Shown: positions 16,844-29,715 of the stretch, piece after piece
How the letters are laid out: each line of letters begins with the position of its first letter
How positions within the stretch are numbered: position 1 is the stretch's first letter
NCBI RefSeq assembly: GCF_019656055.1
Contig: NZ_BPKY01000004.1
Span: 1 to 64,000, forward strand
Source of the DNA: Leuconostoc miyukkimchii
Lineage (GTDB): Bacteria > Bacillota > Bacilli > Lactobacillales > Lactobacillaceae
Reading direction: 5' to 3'
Length of the DNA stretch: 64,000 bases
Translations under genes and position numbers: made by a program
Notes under the pieces: model-generated
Database searches by the model: none
Seen by the model: the letters and a program-made list of their open reading frames with translations, nothing else
Told to the model about the DNA's origin: nothing

Positions 16844-17977
16844 ATGCAATTTTCTATTAATCGTCAAGCTTTTATAAAATCATTAAATGATGTATCTCGT
16901 GCTATTTCATCTCGAACAACTATTCCAATTTTGACAAATATCAAAATTGTCTTAACTCAAGAAGAATTAATTTTAACTGGATCAAATAGTGATATTTCAA
17001 TTGAAACACGTATTGATCAATCAGATACTAGTGCGCAATTAATTATTAAAGCAGCAGGTGGCATTACTTTATCTGCAACTTTCTTTTCAAATATTGTTAA
17101 GAACCTCCCAGCCGAGACAATGACGTTAACCGTTGATGGGGTACGTGCAAATATTACTTCAGGTGCATCAGATTTCACAATCAATGGGCAAGATGTTCGT
17201 AATTATCCTCAATTACCCGAAATGGATGATGTTCAAAGTTTGAGTGTCTCAGCAGCTCAACTTGTTGATATTATTTCACAAACCAAAATTTCTGCATCAA
17301 CACAAGAAAGTCGTCCAATTTTAACGGGTATTCATTTGGCATTGAACGGAAATGATGTGAAAGCAGTCACAACTGATTCACATCGGTTGTCTCAGAGAAT
17401 TGTGACACTAACTGGCACAGATGCTCATGTAAATGCTGATGTTATTATTCCTGCTAAATCGTTTAACGAACTCCAAAGTTTGCTAGAAGGACAGGACCGT
17501 GTGGATATTAAGTTGGCCACTAACCAGGCAGTCTTTGATTTAGGACACACAACATTTTATTCTCGCTTGCTAGAAGGAAACTATCCAGAAACAGATCGCT
17601 TGATTCCAACAGAAAGCACAACACAACTGACAATAGATGCTGGTGCGCTACTGGGTGCAATTAATCGTGCCAGTTTGTTGAGTCATGAAAGCCGAAATAA
17701 TGTTGTACAACTGACAATTAAAAAGGGTATTGTGACACTAATTGGTACATCACAAGAAGTTGGACGTGTTCAAGAAGAATTAGTAACAAAATCTGTTGAA
17801 GGCGAAGATTTGGAGATTTCTTTTAATCCAGATTATGTACGCGACGCATTGCGTGTGTTCAATGGCAAACCTGTTGATTTGAAATTTACCAGTAACCTAC
17901 GACCATTCACGTTAACACCAGCCGGTGAGACAGATAATAAACAGTTACAATTAATAACACCTGTACGTACGTTTTAA
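16844..17977 (+). CDS. dnaN: DNA polymerase III beta subunit (sliding clamp)
   Basis: 377 residues, three-domain clamp. Starts MQFSINRQAFIKSLNDVSRAIS, contains TDSHRLSQR (about 182-190) and ends with LQLITPVRTF, the normal clamp C-terminus. AAGGAG precedes the ATG. It is separated from dnaA by the downstream origin half, and a strong terminator follows, so the recF operon has its own promoter. Confidence 0.97.
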   Translation: MQFSINRQAFIKSLNDVSRAISSRTTIPILTNIKIVLTQEELILTGSNSDISIETRIDQSDTSAQLIIKAAGGITLSATFFSNIVKNLPAETMTLTVDGVRANITSGASDFTINGQDVRNYPQLPEMDDVQSLSVSAAQLVDIISQTKISASTQESRPILTGIHLALNGNDVKAVTTDSHRLSQRIVTLTGTDAHVNADVIIPAKSFNELQSLLEGQDRVDIKLATNQAVFDLGHTTFYSRLLEGNYPETDRLIPTESTTQLTIDAGALLGAINRASLLSHESRNNVVQLTIKKGIVTLIGTSQEVGRVQEELVTKSVEGEDLEISFNPDYVRDALRVFNGKPVDLKFTSNLRPFTLTPAGETDNKQLQLITPVRTF

Positions 17978-18009
17978 ATAAAATTTGGTGTAAATAAACA
18001 TTTATCCTT

Positions 18010-18054
18010 AAAACGGTCTAAAATCGCTTAAAATCGATTTTAGACCGTTTTTTT
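18010..18054 (+). terminator. dnaN terminator
   Basis: Perfect 17-bp arms AAAACGGTCTAAAATCG and CGATTTTAGACCGTTTT with an 8-nt loop, then T-rich tail. It separates dnaN from the yaaA-recF-gyrBA unit. Confidence 0.92.
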
Positions 18055-18074
18055 AGGAATAAGCAACAAAAAAA

Positions 18075-18083
18075 TGGTATAAT
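18075..18083 (+). promoter_or_regulatory. Extended -10 promoter of yaaA-recF-gyrB-gyrA
   Basis: TGG-TATAAT at 18075-18083, only 16 nt before the yaaA ATG. The predicted leader is about 10 nt and would barely contain the AAAGG ribosome site at 18086-18090. Confidence 0.6.
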
Positions 18084-18099
18084 ACAAAGGTAACTAAAT

Positions 18100-18542
18100 A
18101 TGACAAAAAATATAAAAATCACAACTGAATACATCACACTCACACAATTACTCAAAGAAGAGAACATCATTTCTTCTGGTGGCCAGGCAAAGTACTATCT
18201 AATGGATTCGCCAGTTTTGTTAAATGGTGAACCTGAAAATCGGCGTGGTAAAAAGCTGTACAACCATGATGAAATATCTGTGGCTGGCGAAACATATACC
18301 ATTACATTAGCGGAAAACGCTGATGAATTAATTGCAATTGCTCAGCAAGAGAAAGAGCAACGTGCTGCAGCAGCCAAAAAAACAGTGCGTGATGATCGCA
18401 TTAAGGCGCAAAAAGCTGCTGTTGCAAAGGAACGTAAGGAAGCACGATTTGCTGAATTACGAAAAAAGAATGGTACACGTGCTGGTGGCTTTGGACGTCC
18501 AAATCAGGGTAGTCGCCATACAGGGCCAAAGGGACCGGGTTC

Positions 18543-18561
<19 letters not shown>
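18100..18561 (+). CDS. yaaA: S4-domain RNA-binding protein YaaA with long basic tail
   Basis: 153 residues. The first ~75 are the S4-like YaaA/RlbA domain found next to recF in Firmicutes ([22 protein letters not shown], then [16 protein letters not shown]). The remaining ~80 residues are Lys/Arg/Ala-rich and end in a Gly/Pro/Arg-rich stretch ([17 protein letters not shown]); typical YaaA is only about 70-75 residues. The tail probably adds nucleic-acid binding. It overlaps the recF start by 19 nt. Confidence 0.85.
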
Positions 18562-21705
<3,144 letters not shown>

Positions 21706-21806
21706 ATGTGAGTGTGAAGTCATGTGCTATTATGGCATGTCGCAAAAATGCTCAAACTGCCTGGTGGCAGTACATAATTTCAGAATAATGTTACAAGGAG
21801 TAAAAA

Positions 21807-24371
21807 ATGTCTGAACAAAATGACTCACGTATTCACAATGCGAATTTGTCAGAACAAATGAAAACATCATTTTTATCATACGCTATGTCAGTTATTGTGG
21901 CGCGTGCTTTACCTGATGTCCGTGATGGCATGAAACCGGTTCATCGACGTATCCTGTATTCAATGATTGAACAGGGAAATACACCTGATAAGCCACATAA
22001 AAAATCAGCACGTATTGTTGGTGATGTCATGGGTAAATACCATCCTCATGGTGATTCAGCTATTTATGAGTCAATGGTCCGTATGGCACAACCATTTTCA
22101 TACCGACATATGCTTGTTGATGGACATGGAAACTTTGGTTCTGTCGATGGTGATAGCGCAGCGGCTATGCGTTATACTGAGGCGCGTCTATCCAAAGTTG
22201 CTATGGAAATGGTTCGGGATCTAAACAAAGATACAGTTAACTTCATACCAAACTATGATGGTGAAGAACGCGAACCCGAAGTTTTACCAGCACGTTTCCC
22301 CAACTTATTGGTGAACGGTGCTACTGGTATTGCTGTTGGTATGGCGACCAATATACCTACGCATAATCTTGGCGAAGTTATTTCAGCTTTGCATGTTTTG
22401 ATGAATAATCCAGAAGCAACAACTTTGGATTTAATGGAGGTTCTTCCTGGGCCTGATTTCCCAACTGGTGGTATTGTGATGGGCAAGTCAGGTATTCGTC
22501 GAGCTTATGAAACAGGCCGTGGTCGTGTGACAGTTCGTGCCAAGGTAGATATTGAACAAACCAAAACAGGTAAGGAACAAATTATTGTCACAGAATTACC
22601 TTATGCTGTTAATAAGGCGCGTTTAATCGAGCGCATCTCAGAATTGGCTCGTGATAAGCGAATTGAAGGTATTACTGGTATTCGCGATGAATCTGATCGC
22701 GATGGTCTACGTGTTTCAATTGATGTACGACGCGATGCCTCAGCCAGCGTTATTTTAAACAATTTATATAAAGAAACACTGCTACAAACTAATTTTAGTT
22801 TTAATATGTTGGCAATTAATGGTGGGAAACCACAAACAATGAGTCTCAAAGAAATTCTAGTGGCTTATTTAATTCACCAACGTGAAGTCATTCGTCGCCG
22901 TACAGCTTTTGATTTACAAAAAGCACAGGCGCGTGCACATATTCTTGAGGGATTGCGAATAGCACTTGATCATATTGATGAAATCATCAGTATTATTCGG
23001 TCATCAGCAACTTCAGAAGAAGCTAAGGTGCGTTTGATTGATGGCTACTCACTTTCTGACAAGCAAGCGCAAGCTATCTTGGATATGCGACTTGTACGCT
23101 TAACTGGCTTAGAACGCGATAAAATTGAAGATGAATATCAAAAGCTTTTGGCAGTAATTGCTGATTTGAAAGATATTTTGGCTCATGAAGAACGCGTTGA
23201 CCAAATTATTTATGATGAACTATTAGAAATTCAAACTAAGTTTGGGGATGCACGTCGCACAGAGTTACAAGTTGGTGATGTGACAAACTTGGAAGATGAA
23301 GATTTAATTGAAGAAGAAGATGTCATTGTGACTCTAACACGAAATGGCTATATCAAACGTGTACCACAAGCAGAATTTAAGGCACAAAATCGTGGTGGTC
23401 GTGGTGTACAAGGCATGAATGTTAATGATGAAGATTTTGTTGACCAAATGGTTGCAACGTCCACACATGACACACTGTTGTTTTTCACAAATAAAGGTAA
23501 AGTATACCGAATGAAGGGATATGAGGTCCCTGAATATGGTCGCCAGGCTAAAGGTATACCGGTTGTTAATCTTCTGAAATTTGAAGGTGATGAAAAGATT
23601 CAAACAGTTATTAATGTTCGTGGCGCAGCTGATCAAAGTAAAGAATATTTGTTCTTTGTTACACGTTTGGGTATTGTCAAACGAACAGCTGTCAGTGACT
23701 TTTCAAATATCCGTACAAATGGTTTGAAAGCATTGACTTTGCGCGATGATGATGAAGTGTTGTCTGTTCAAATTACGAATGGCACGCAAAGTGTGCTTAT
23801 AGCGACCAAAGATGGTTACTCAGTAAGGTTTACTGAGGAAGATGTTCGTATCATGGGACGCGGCGCAGCTGGTGTTCGTGGTATTAGGCTACGTGAAGGC
23901 GATCTTGTTGTCGGAGCCGACGTTGTTAGTTTAAATGATAATGTTTTAATCATTACGGAAAAAGGTTACGGAAAGCAAACACCAGTCAGTGAATATCCAA
24001 TTAAGGGTCGTGGTGGTAAAGGCATAAAAACCGCTAATATTACGGAAAAAAATGGTGTATTAGCAGGAATGACCATTATTCATGGTGATGAAGATATCAT
24101 GGTTACCACGACGCAGGGTGTAATGATCCGATTCACAGCATCATCTATCAGTCAAACAGGCCGTGCGACACTAGGCGTGCGTTTAATTAGATTAGAAAAT
24201 GGTGCAAAGGTCGCGACATTAGCGAAAGTAGATCATGAAGAAGAGATACTTGCTGAAGAGAGCGTGCAGGACGTTTCACGTGAAACACCTCTGGATGGCC
24301 AACAAATACAACAAATAACAGACTTACTAGAACGTGTAGAATCTGATGATACAAATGAAGATGAGTCATAA
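21807..24371 (+). CDS. gyrA: DNA gyrase subunit A
   Basis: 854 residues. The active-site tyrosine is Tyr123 in [10 protein letters not shown]. The quinolone-resistance region reads HGDSAIYE with Ser84 and Glu88, the susceptible-type residues. The GyrA-box [10 protein letters not shown] starts the C-terminal DNA-wrapping domain (about 530), and beta-pinwheel repeats follow. The tail is acidic. CAAGGAG precedes the ATG. A parS-like site is embedded near the 3' end. Confidence 0.97.
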   Translation: MSEQNDSRIHNANLSEQMKTSFLSYAMSVIVARALPDVRDGMKPVHRRILYSMIEQGNTPDKPHKKSARIVGDVMGKYHPHGDSAIYESMVRMAQPFSYRHMLVDGHGNFGSVDGDSAAAMRYTEARLSKVAMEMVRDLNKDTVNFIPNYDGEEREPEVLPARFPNLLVNGATGIAVGMATNIPTHNLGEVISALHVLMNNPEATTLDLMEVLPGPDFPTGGIVMGKSGIRRAYETGRGRVTVRAKVDIEQTKTGKEQIIVTELPYAVNKARLIERISELARDKRIEGITGIRDESDRDGLRVSIDVRRDASASVILNNLYKETLLQTNFSFNMLAINGGKPQTMSLKEILVAYLIHQREVIRRRTAFDLQKAQARAHILEGLRIALDHIDEIISIIRSSATSEEAKVRLIDGYSLSDKQAQAILDMRLVRLTGLERDKIEDEYQKLLAVIADLKDILAHEERVDQIIYDELLEIQTKFGDARRTELQVGDVTNLEDEDLIEEEDVIVTLTRNGYIKRVPQAEFKAQNRGGRGVQGMNVNDEDFVDQMVATSTHDTLLFFTNKGKVYRMKGYEVPEYGRQAKGIPVVNLLKFEGDEKIQTVINVRGAADQSKEYLFFVTRLGIVKRTAVSDFSNIRTNGLKALTLRDDDEVLSVQITNGTQSVLIATKDGYSVRFTEEDVRIMGRGAAGVRGIRLREGDLVVGADVVSLNDNVLIITEKGYGKQTPVSEYPIKGRGGKGIKTANITEKNGVLAGMTIIHGDEDIMVTTTQGVMIRFTASSISQTGRATLGVRLIRLENGAKVATLAKVDHEEEILAEESVQDVSRETPLDGQQIQQITDLLERVESDDTNEDES
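24272..24287. other. parS site inside gyrA (one mismatch)
   Basis: CGTTTCACGTGAAACA differs from TGTTNCACGTGAAACA only at the first base. It encodes VSRET in the variable GyrA tail, a region free to evolve a DNA site. Confidence 0.82.
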
Positions 24372-24388
24372 CTAGCAAATATATAAAT

Positions 24389-24429
24389 AAAAATCGCTGA
24401 CTAGATTATCTAGTCAGCGATTTTTATTT
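24389..24429. terminator. Bidirectional terminator between gyrA and the pspC operon
   Basis: Perfect 17-bp arms AAAAATCGCTGACTAGA and TCTAGTCAGCGATTTTT with a 3-nt loop. It serves gyrA on the plus strand and the convergent minus-strand operon. Confidence 0.9.
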
Positions 24430-24478
24430 ATGATAACCCTTTTTTATTAGTAATTAGGGATGCAAGGTAGTCGAACAT
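24428..24478 (-). CDS. Candidate 16-residue microprotein at the end of the pspC operon
   Basis: A 17-codon frame encoding MFDYLASLITNKKGLS. AAGGAG at 24486-24491 lies 7 nt before the ATG, an ideal spacing, and the stop codon abuts the operon terminator. It follows pspC by 65 nt on the same strand. The peptide is amphipathic with a Lys-Lys near the end. I do not recognise a family. Support is limited to ribosome site, spacing and position. Confidence 0.5.
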   Translation of the reverse strand: MFDYLASLITNKKGLS

Positions 24479-24543
24479 AGTCATTCTCCTTATTGTTGAG
24501 ATACTATATTTTACGCAACTTGTTCCTATTGTACTAATTATAA

Positions 24544-24795
24544 TTAATCTTCAGGTGTAACATCTTTGGGTGATTCGGTTGAATAATAGTGTGTTTTACG
24601 TGGTGCATCTGGTATGATAATCCAAGCTAGAATGTAAACTAGCGTACCAGGAAATGCGGCTGAAAAAATTGAAACAGCGACAAATATAATTCTCACGAGT
24701 GTGGAATCCCAACCAAAATATTCGGATATACCGCCGATAACGCCACCAATCATACGATTGCTACGTGAACGTGTAAGTGTTTGCTTTTTTGCCAT
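24544..24795 (-). CDS. PspC-domain membrane protein
   Basis: 83 residues with a PspC domain: LTRSRSNRMIGGVIGGISEYFGWDSTLVRIIF, then one or two membrane helices (about 35-70) with YILAWIIIPD at the end. PspC proteins sense or modulate envelope stress. It is third in the padR-DUF4097-pspC unit on the minus strand. Confidence 0.88.
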   Translation of the reverse strand: MAKKQTLTRSRSNRMIGGVIGGISEYFGWDSTLVRIIFVAVSIFSAAFPGTLVYILAWIIIPDAPRKTHYYSTESPKDVTPED

Positions 24796-24858
24796 GATAG
24801 AACTCCCTATTTATAAGATATTATAATGTACTATAAATTGTGCAGTGAAAAATCAAGT

Positions 24859-26199
24859 TTAGTATATCTTGATTGTACCAGAATCTATAGCAGCATCAAT
24901 TGTAAACTCTGGATTTTGCCCATAAACACCACGTTTATAGTTATCCACATTTTTTTCAAAATTAATGTTAGTGTTTCGTTCCATATTAATCACACCAGAT
25001 CTAACGGATAGATCAAAATTAAAATCCTGCGTTTCTGGCGCGGTGACTCTGACTGTACTAGCATTTGCTCGAAGTTTGAGATCATCTGTTAGTTTAGATA
25101 CGCGTAAGCGTAATGGTCCTGCTTCTACACTAAATTGACCACCACCGACAAAATTATCGGCTTGAATTGAACCAGAGGTAACACTAATTTTAGCGTGAGG
25201 AATTGTGGCGTTTTTTAGTTTAATGCTACCAGATTTATTGAAAATTTCTGCGCCTTGAAGAGATAGCTCATCAACTTGAATTGATCCTGAGTTAATCTCC
25301 CAGATAGCATTTTTTGCTTTAAGATTATGTCCTTTAAAACTACCAGCATGAATAACAATATCAAAAGTGTCTAGTATTAAATCGTGTGCAGTGATACGAC
25401 CACTATGATTAAGGATTTTAATACGCCCTTTCTCAAAATTTTTAGGAAGACCAATATTGATGAGAGAACGAACATGAAAGAGTAAGGGTTGTTCACCTTG
25501 TGATATTAACACACGATCGTCATCTTCTGTAACTGCTGCAAAATATCGGGCATTATCGCGGCTGAAATATTCATCTACAGTGATTAAGTCTGTTTTATCA
25601 TTCGTATAAAAATTAATAGCTGTATCCTTGTAGTTGAAAATGAATTTTTTATCACTGATAGGTATTTGTACATTATGATGAGCAGTAGCCCAATGAGGCG
25701 CAGTGGTATTTTTATCATTCTCAAATTGCGCGTGATTCATTGTCATGTCGTCGTTGAACTGATAATATTTTTTGCCAACACGTGCACCGTCATGATCAAC
25801 ATGTAGCCATTCGCCGAACTGTACTTTGTCATGTTTACCATCAATAACAATATCATCCCCTAAGCGAACACCTTGATTATTAATATGTAAATTACCAACA
25901 TGAAAGCCATCATCTGAAATATCGAAAAAAGGTGTCTTCTTTTTCTTGTCACCTTGAGATGACTCATCTGCGCTAGTTTTTTGACTTAACTCACGTAGCA
26001 CGGTATCAATGTCACCTAGTTGATCAAAAGTATCATCAAGCGCTTCATCATGAGACTTATCTTGTTTGGCAAAATCTTGATAAGCTTCCATTAAATCAGC
26101 AACGAGTTCCTCTTTGAATTCTGTCAGTTCTGAATTAGGTTTGTATTTTGAAAAGATGACGTCTAGACGCGTACGTATTTCCATTTCAATTGATGTCAT
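24859..26199 (-). CDS. DUF4097 (YvlB/LiaG-like) protein
   Basis: 446 residues. The N-terminal ~75 residues resemble a small helical DUF1700-like module (LTEFKEELVADLMEAYQDF, DDTFDQLGDIDTVLREL); the C-terminal ~200 are a repetitive beta-helix-like DUF4097 domain (FNKSGSIKLKNATIPHAKISVTSG and similar). No signal peptide or membrane segment is evident. It overlaps padR by 4 nt and precedes pspC. In Bacillus-related bacteria the same trio belongs to cell-envelope stress responses. Confidence 0.8.
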   Translation of the reverse strand: MTSIEMEIRTRLDVIFSKYKPNSELTEFKEELVADLMEAYQDFAKQDKSHDEALDDTFDQLGDIDTVLRELSQKTSADESSQGDKKKKTPFFDISDDGFHVGNLHINNQGVRLGDDIVIDGKHDKVQFGEWLHVDHDGARVGKKYYQFNDDMTMNHAQFENDKNTTAPHWATAHHNVQIPISDKKFIFNYKDTAINFYTNDKTDLITVDEYFSRDNARYFAAVTEDDDRVLISQGEQPLLFHVRSLINIGLPKNFEKGRIKILNHSGRITAHDLILDTFDIVIHAGSFKGHNLKAKNAIWEINSGSIQVDELSLQGAEIFNKSGSIKLKNATIPHAKISVTSGSIQADNFVGGGQFSVEAGPLRLRVSKLTDDLKLRANASTVRVTAPETQDFNFDLSVRSGVINMERNTNINFEKNVDNYKRGVYGQNPEFTIDAAIDSGTIKIY

Positions 26200-26546
26200 G
26201 ATACGTCTCCTTTAGCTATCGTATCGGTAATGAGTCGATTGATAATATCCTTGGCAAATTCCCAGTCTTGTAGAGCCACAGCAAGATTTTGTTGACCAGT
26301 TGCGGTGATTTTGTAATATTTTCTTCGGGCACCTTGAGTTTCATCGCCCCAATAACTAACGACATCCCCGCTTTTTTCTAAACGTCGAAACGCAGTATAT
26401 AGTGTTGCCTCGTTTAGTTCATATTGTTGTTGGCTTAATATGCGAATTGATTTAGAGACTTGGTAGCCATAAGAATCCCCCTGATTGAGAATATTTAATA
26501 TAATTGTATCGGTATGTCCACGAATCAGATCTTTTGAAATAGTCAT
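26196..26546 (-). CDS. PadR-family transcriptional regulator
   Basis: 116 residues. Winged-helix PadR domain: ILNILNQGDSYGYQVSKSI (about 16-34) and LNEATLYTAFRRLEKSGDVVSYW. First gene of the operon. An inverted repeat overlaps its near-consensus promoter, which suggests autorepression. Its inducer is unknown; PadR proteins beside PspC genes usually respond to envelope-active compounds. Confidence 0.9.
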   Translation of the reverse strand: MTISKDLIRGHTDTIILNILNQGDSYGYQVSKSIRILSQQQYELNEATLYTAFRRLEKSGDVVSYWGDETQGARRKYYKITATGQQNLAVALQDWEFAKDIINRLITDTIAKGDVS

Positions 26547-26574
26547 TTGATTACCTCTTATAGGTTGTAACTAT

Positions 26575-26615
26575 ATCATAAAACAAATTACTATGGTTGT
26601 CAAAGTAATTTGTTT
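26575..26615 (-). promoter_or_regulatory. Near-consensus padR promoter within an inverted repeat
   Basis: Minus strand TTGACA (26598-26603), 17-bp spacer, TATGAT (26575-26580). The arms AAACAAATTACT (26581-26592) and AGTAATTTGTTT (26604-26615) flank the -35, a suitable operator for PadR autorepression. Confidence 0.75.
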
Positions 26616-26758
26616 TATGGTAGTGTTTTAATCTAATGATTTTAAGTGTATAGTGTGTTAAATTAGTTTTCAGGCAGTGTTTCTAAGGAAATGTTGGCAG
26701 TTACTGACTAATATGGTTTAGAAAACAAACATTATAATCTATAGGAAAGCGTTGAATA

Positions 26759-28006
26759 ATGTATTTGAATAGTTTCAAAAATGCAATATTTAGGAATCTT
26801 TTTGCTAGCATTGTACTGAGTAATTTAGCTAATAGCATAGCAAATATTTCTTTAATTTGGTTGGCATATAACAGGTTTGGTTCACCAATAGTTATTGCTG
26901 TGGTTTTGGGTGCACTACAGTTACCAAGTATCATTCTCGGTCCGATTTTAGGGGGATTATTAGATAAATTCAATAAGTTGAATTTAATGATATTTGCTAA
27001 TACAATCAATATTTTTGTTTTTCTATTTTTGATTTTCAATGGTTTAAACAATCATATTGATCTTTTAGTATTCATTGTTTTATTAATTATAAGTGGTGCG
27101 ATGAAACCTCTACTCATGGGTGGTGACTCGATGATTATTCAAGAAATTTTTCCGAGCGGAAAAGAAAGAATGAAAGCAAATGCATTTGTTACGATGAGTT
27201 TTGATATGACATATATTTTTGGTTCGTTAACGTCTGGTTTGGTGTTGGCTTTAGGATATGGCATCAAAATTTATGCATTAGTTTCTGTCTTTTATGCGGT
27301 AATCACGTTGTTATTATTCAAAATTCGTGGCATGTTCACTTTCAATCAAGAAAGTAAACAAGTGTCTCATGAGTTGTCTTATTTACAAAACACAAAAAAT
27401 GCTTTTCATATTATTTTTAGAAATAAACAATTAGTATTAGTGTTATTAATGGACTTTTTTTGGAATATGCTGCTCTGGGCAGGACTTGCTGTGTTATTGC
27501 CTGTGATGGTAAAACAAATATTACATTCAGGATCACAACAATATGGTTTATTAGAATCAATGACATCCATTGGCATTATTGTTGGTTCGTTTGTTGTTGG
27601 GCAAGTTGAAATAAAGGAGAGTTGGTTGATCAAAGGTGTAGTAGTGGCGATTGGTATTCATGGTATTTTATTCTCACTTATTGGCTTCCTTAATAATGTC
27701 TATTTGGTTTCTTTCGTGCTAGTTATTATTGGTGTCGGTGTTTCTCCAGCTTTGATATACAAAACAACATTTTATCAACAAACATTTGATGAAGAAGCCA
27801 AAGGGGCGCTTTTTACAATATCTGGCAGTATGACGTCAGCGAGTTATCCAATTGGTATTACGTTGACAAGTATCCTAGTAACATTTGGAAAGACAACCGT
27901 GCCATTTATTTTTGCCGGATATGGTGTATTAATTAGCTTGTTAGCATTGTTGGTTTATCACAATATCAAGGACACCAAAATAAAAAATAGCAGTTATATC
28001 GACTAG
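26759..28006 (+). CDS. MFS transporter (12-helix drug-efflux type)
   Basis: 415 residues with about 12 hydrophobic segments. It resembles the MefA-like/MFS_3 group: short N-terminus (YLNSFKNAIFRNLFASIVLSN), then LPSIILGPILGGLLDKFNK as a variant of the motif A loop. The substrate is unknown. It stands alone between padR and the exporter operon; AGGAAAG precedes the ATG. Confidence 0.85.
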   Translation: MYLNSFKNAIFRNLFASIVLSNLANSIANISLIWLAYNRFGSPIVIAVVLGALQLPSIILGPILGGLLDKFNKLNLMIFANTINIFVFLFLIFNGLNNHIDLLVFIVLLIISGAMKPLLMGGDSMIIQEIFPSGKERMKANAFVTMSFDMTYIFGSLTSGLVLALGYGIKIYALVSVFYAVITLLLFKIRGMFTFNQESKQVSHELSYLQNTKNAFHIIFRNKQLVLVLLMDFFWNMLLWAGLAVLLPVMVKQILHSGSQQYGLLESMTSIGIIVGSFVVGQVEIKESWLIKGVVVAIGIHGILFSLIGFLNNVYLVSFVLVIIGVGVSPALIYKTTFYQQTFDEEAKGALFTISGSMTSASYPIGITLTSILVTFGKTTVPFIFAGYGVLISLLALLVYHNIKDTKIKNSSYID

Positions 28007-28091
28007 ATTAGTTAGTATTAACAAAATGATTACCACAAAGTAATGTATTTGTCTATACATAAGAATGGGCACAGCTACAAAGATAAATCTG

Positions 28092-28100
28092 GTATAATAG
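28092..28100 (+). promoter_or_regulatory. Extended -10 promoter of the exporter operon
   Basis: TGG-TATAAT at 28092-28100, about 40 nt before the first ATG (28142). No clear -35, as is common with extended -10 sites. Confidence 0.55.
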
Positions 28101-28141
28101 AAAGCATTATTGTTCAAGAGGTAACAAAGGGGAGAAAAGTA

Positions 28142-28633
28142 ATGAGTAAAAGAAATCAAGTAATTATCGCCATTATTGCAACACTGGTGATCCTGGGTAT
28201 CAGTGTTATTAATATACTGAGTCTGACAGAAATTAACGGCATCAAAGTTGAAGGACAGAAAATGCTTCTGCTAGCTGCTGTTGCTAGTGTGGTGGGTGTA
28301 ATTTTTGGTGCACTGATTAATAAGCTATTTATTTGGCTGTCACAATTAGGTCAAGAAGAAAAGCAGTCAGTATCATTTTTAACATCATGGTATGCTACAG
28401 GTGTTAGCCAATTACCATTTGCAATTGTTAATATATTTTTGATAACTGTTCTTGGTCTATATAATCGAGGTAATGATATTGTTACTATCGTGAGTGGCCT
28501 AATAGATACATTATTTTTTGTGCTTATTTTACGGTCAGAGAAAATAATTACACAACGTACACAGATTATTTATACTGTAATTATGGTTGTATTAACGCTT
28601 GCAATAGGTCTCATACCAATATTATTGAAATAA
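28142..28633 (+). CDS. Four-helix membrane protein of unknown function
   Basis: 163 residues from the ATG at 28142, which has AAAGGGGAGA upstream; an earlier in-frame ATG (28043) precedes the promoter. Hydrophobic segments at about 6-26, 42-64, 85-113 and 137-161. I do not recognise the family; the pattern resembles small Yip1-like proteins. It is first in a unit with the MacA-like adaptor, ATPase and permease, so it may be an accessory of that exporter. Confidence 0.7.
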   Translation: MSKRNQVIIAIIATLVILGISVINILSLTEINGIKVEGQKMLLLAAVASVVGVIFGALINKLFIWLSQLGQEEKQSVSFLTSWYATGVSQLPFAIVNIFLITVLGLYNRGNDIVTIVSGLIDTLFFVLILRSEKIITQRTQIIYTVIMVVLTLAIGLIPILLK

Positions 28634-28668
28634 GTATGAAGGAATCTAAGGATAATTAAGGATGTGAC

Positions 28669-29715
28669 ATGAAAAAGCGTACAAAGGTAGTATTGATCAC
28701 TGTTTCTAGTGTTGTGGCAGTTGGATTGTTAACTGTTACAAGCATAACAACTTATAATAAAATGACACACAAGGCATCATCAGTAACCAAAAAAGGTTAT
28801 CAGTCATATCGCGTGACAAGCTCGCCAGCGTTGTCGATGTCTGGTAAAATTGTGGCAAATAAAACACAAACATTAAATTCACCATCTGGTAAAATACAGC
28901 AGATTAATGTGAATGATGGACAAACCGTTAAGAATGGTGAAATTCTGTTGACAGTAACTAATACAGATATACAAGAAGCCATTGAAGCACAAAATGATGT
29001 CATTTCTAAGGCTACTCGTGGTGCAAGCGCCACCGCAAGTGCGTTAAAGAGTGCACAACAACAATATCAACAAGCATCTGATGAAGAAGGCAAGGCCGCC
29101 TTAAAAGACACTGTAGCACAGGCACAGCAAGCGACAACTGATGCTAATGCTGATCTACAAGATGCACAAAATAAACTTGTTGAGTTACAAAATAAACTTA
29201 ATGTTAGTTTAACGGCACCATTTGATGGCATTGTTTCAGTAGACAACAATACCAAAGATGGTATTCCTTCTTTAACAATGAATACGACGGAAAAGGTTTT
29301 GCGTGCTACGGTGTCAGAGTACGACTATGATAAAATTCATAGTGGTGATAGTGTCACTGTTAGTGGCATTGATGGTACACCGACACAAACGACAGCGATT
29401 GATAAAATCGAACAAATTCCAGCAGAACAAGGTAAAGGAACAACGTACTATCCTTTCTCTGCTAATGTCAATGGCGATTTCCTTTACGGACAAAGCGTTA
29501 AAGTAAAGGTACCACAAAATGACCTTAAGATTCCAAGTTCGGCTGTCTATAAAGGTAGTATTTATAAAGTAATTGATGGTAAAGCTAGTCGTATAAACGC
29601 TGACGTAACGAAATCAGGCACAAGTTATTTCATTAAATCAGGTGTGGTTAAAGGTGAAAAAATTGTGCTTAATCCAGATAGTCATTTAAAAAATGGTGAG
29701 GCGATCAATGATTAG
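28669..29715 (+). CDS. HlyD/MacA-like efflux adaptor protein
   Basis: 348 residues. N-terminal membrane anchor (about 7-26), a biotinyl-lipoyl-like hairpin (SGKIQQINVNDGQTVKNGEILLTV), a long coiled-coil (about 95-180, Gln/Ala-rich), then the return lipoyl strand (LTAPFDGIVSV) and a beta-barrel. It links the MacB-like permease to the cell surface. It overlaps the downstream ATPase start by 8 nt. Confidence 0.88.
   Translation: MKKRTKVVLITVSSVVAVGLLTVTSITTYNKMTHKASSVTKKGYQSYRVTSSPALSMSGKIVANKTQTLNSPSGKIQQINVNDGQTVKNGEILLTVTNTDIQEAIEAQNDVISKATRGASATASALKSAQQQYQQASDEEGKAALKDTVAQAQQATTDANADLQDAQNKLVELQNKLNVSLTAPFDGIVSVDNNTKDGIPSLTMNTTEKVLRATVSEYDYDKIHSGDSVTVSGIDGTPTQTTAIDKIEQIPAEQGKGTTYYPFSANVNGDFLYGQSVKVKVPQNDLKIPSSAVYKGSIYKVIDGKASRINADVTKSGTSYFIKSGVVKGEKIVLNPDSHLKNGEAIND

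Noticed and set aside
21756-21771. ACTGCC/GGCAGT hairpin between gyrB and gyrA as a terminator
   Set aside because: Short stem and no following T run; gyrA has no separate obvious promoter, so readthrough is more likely.
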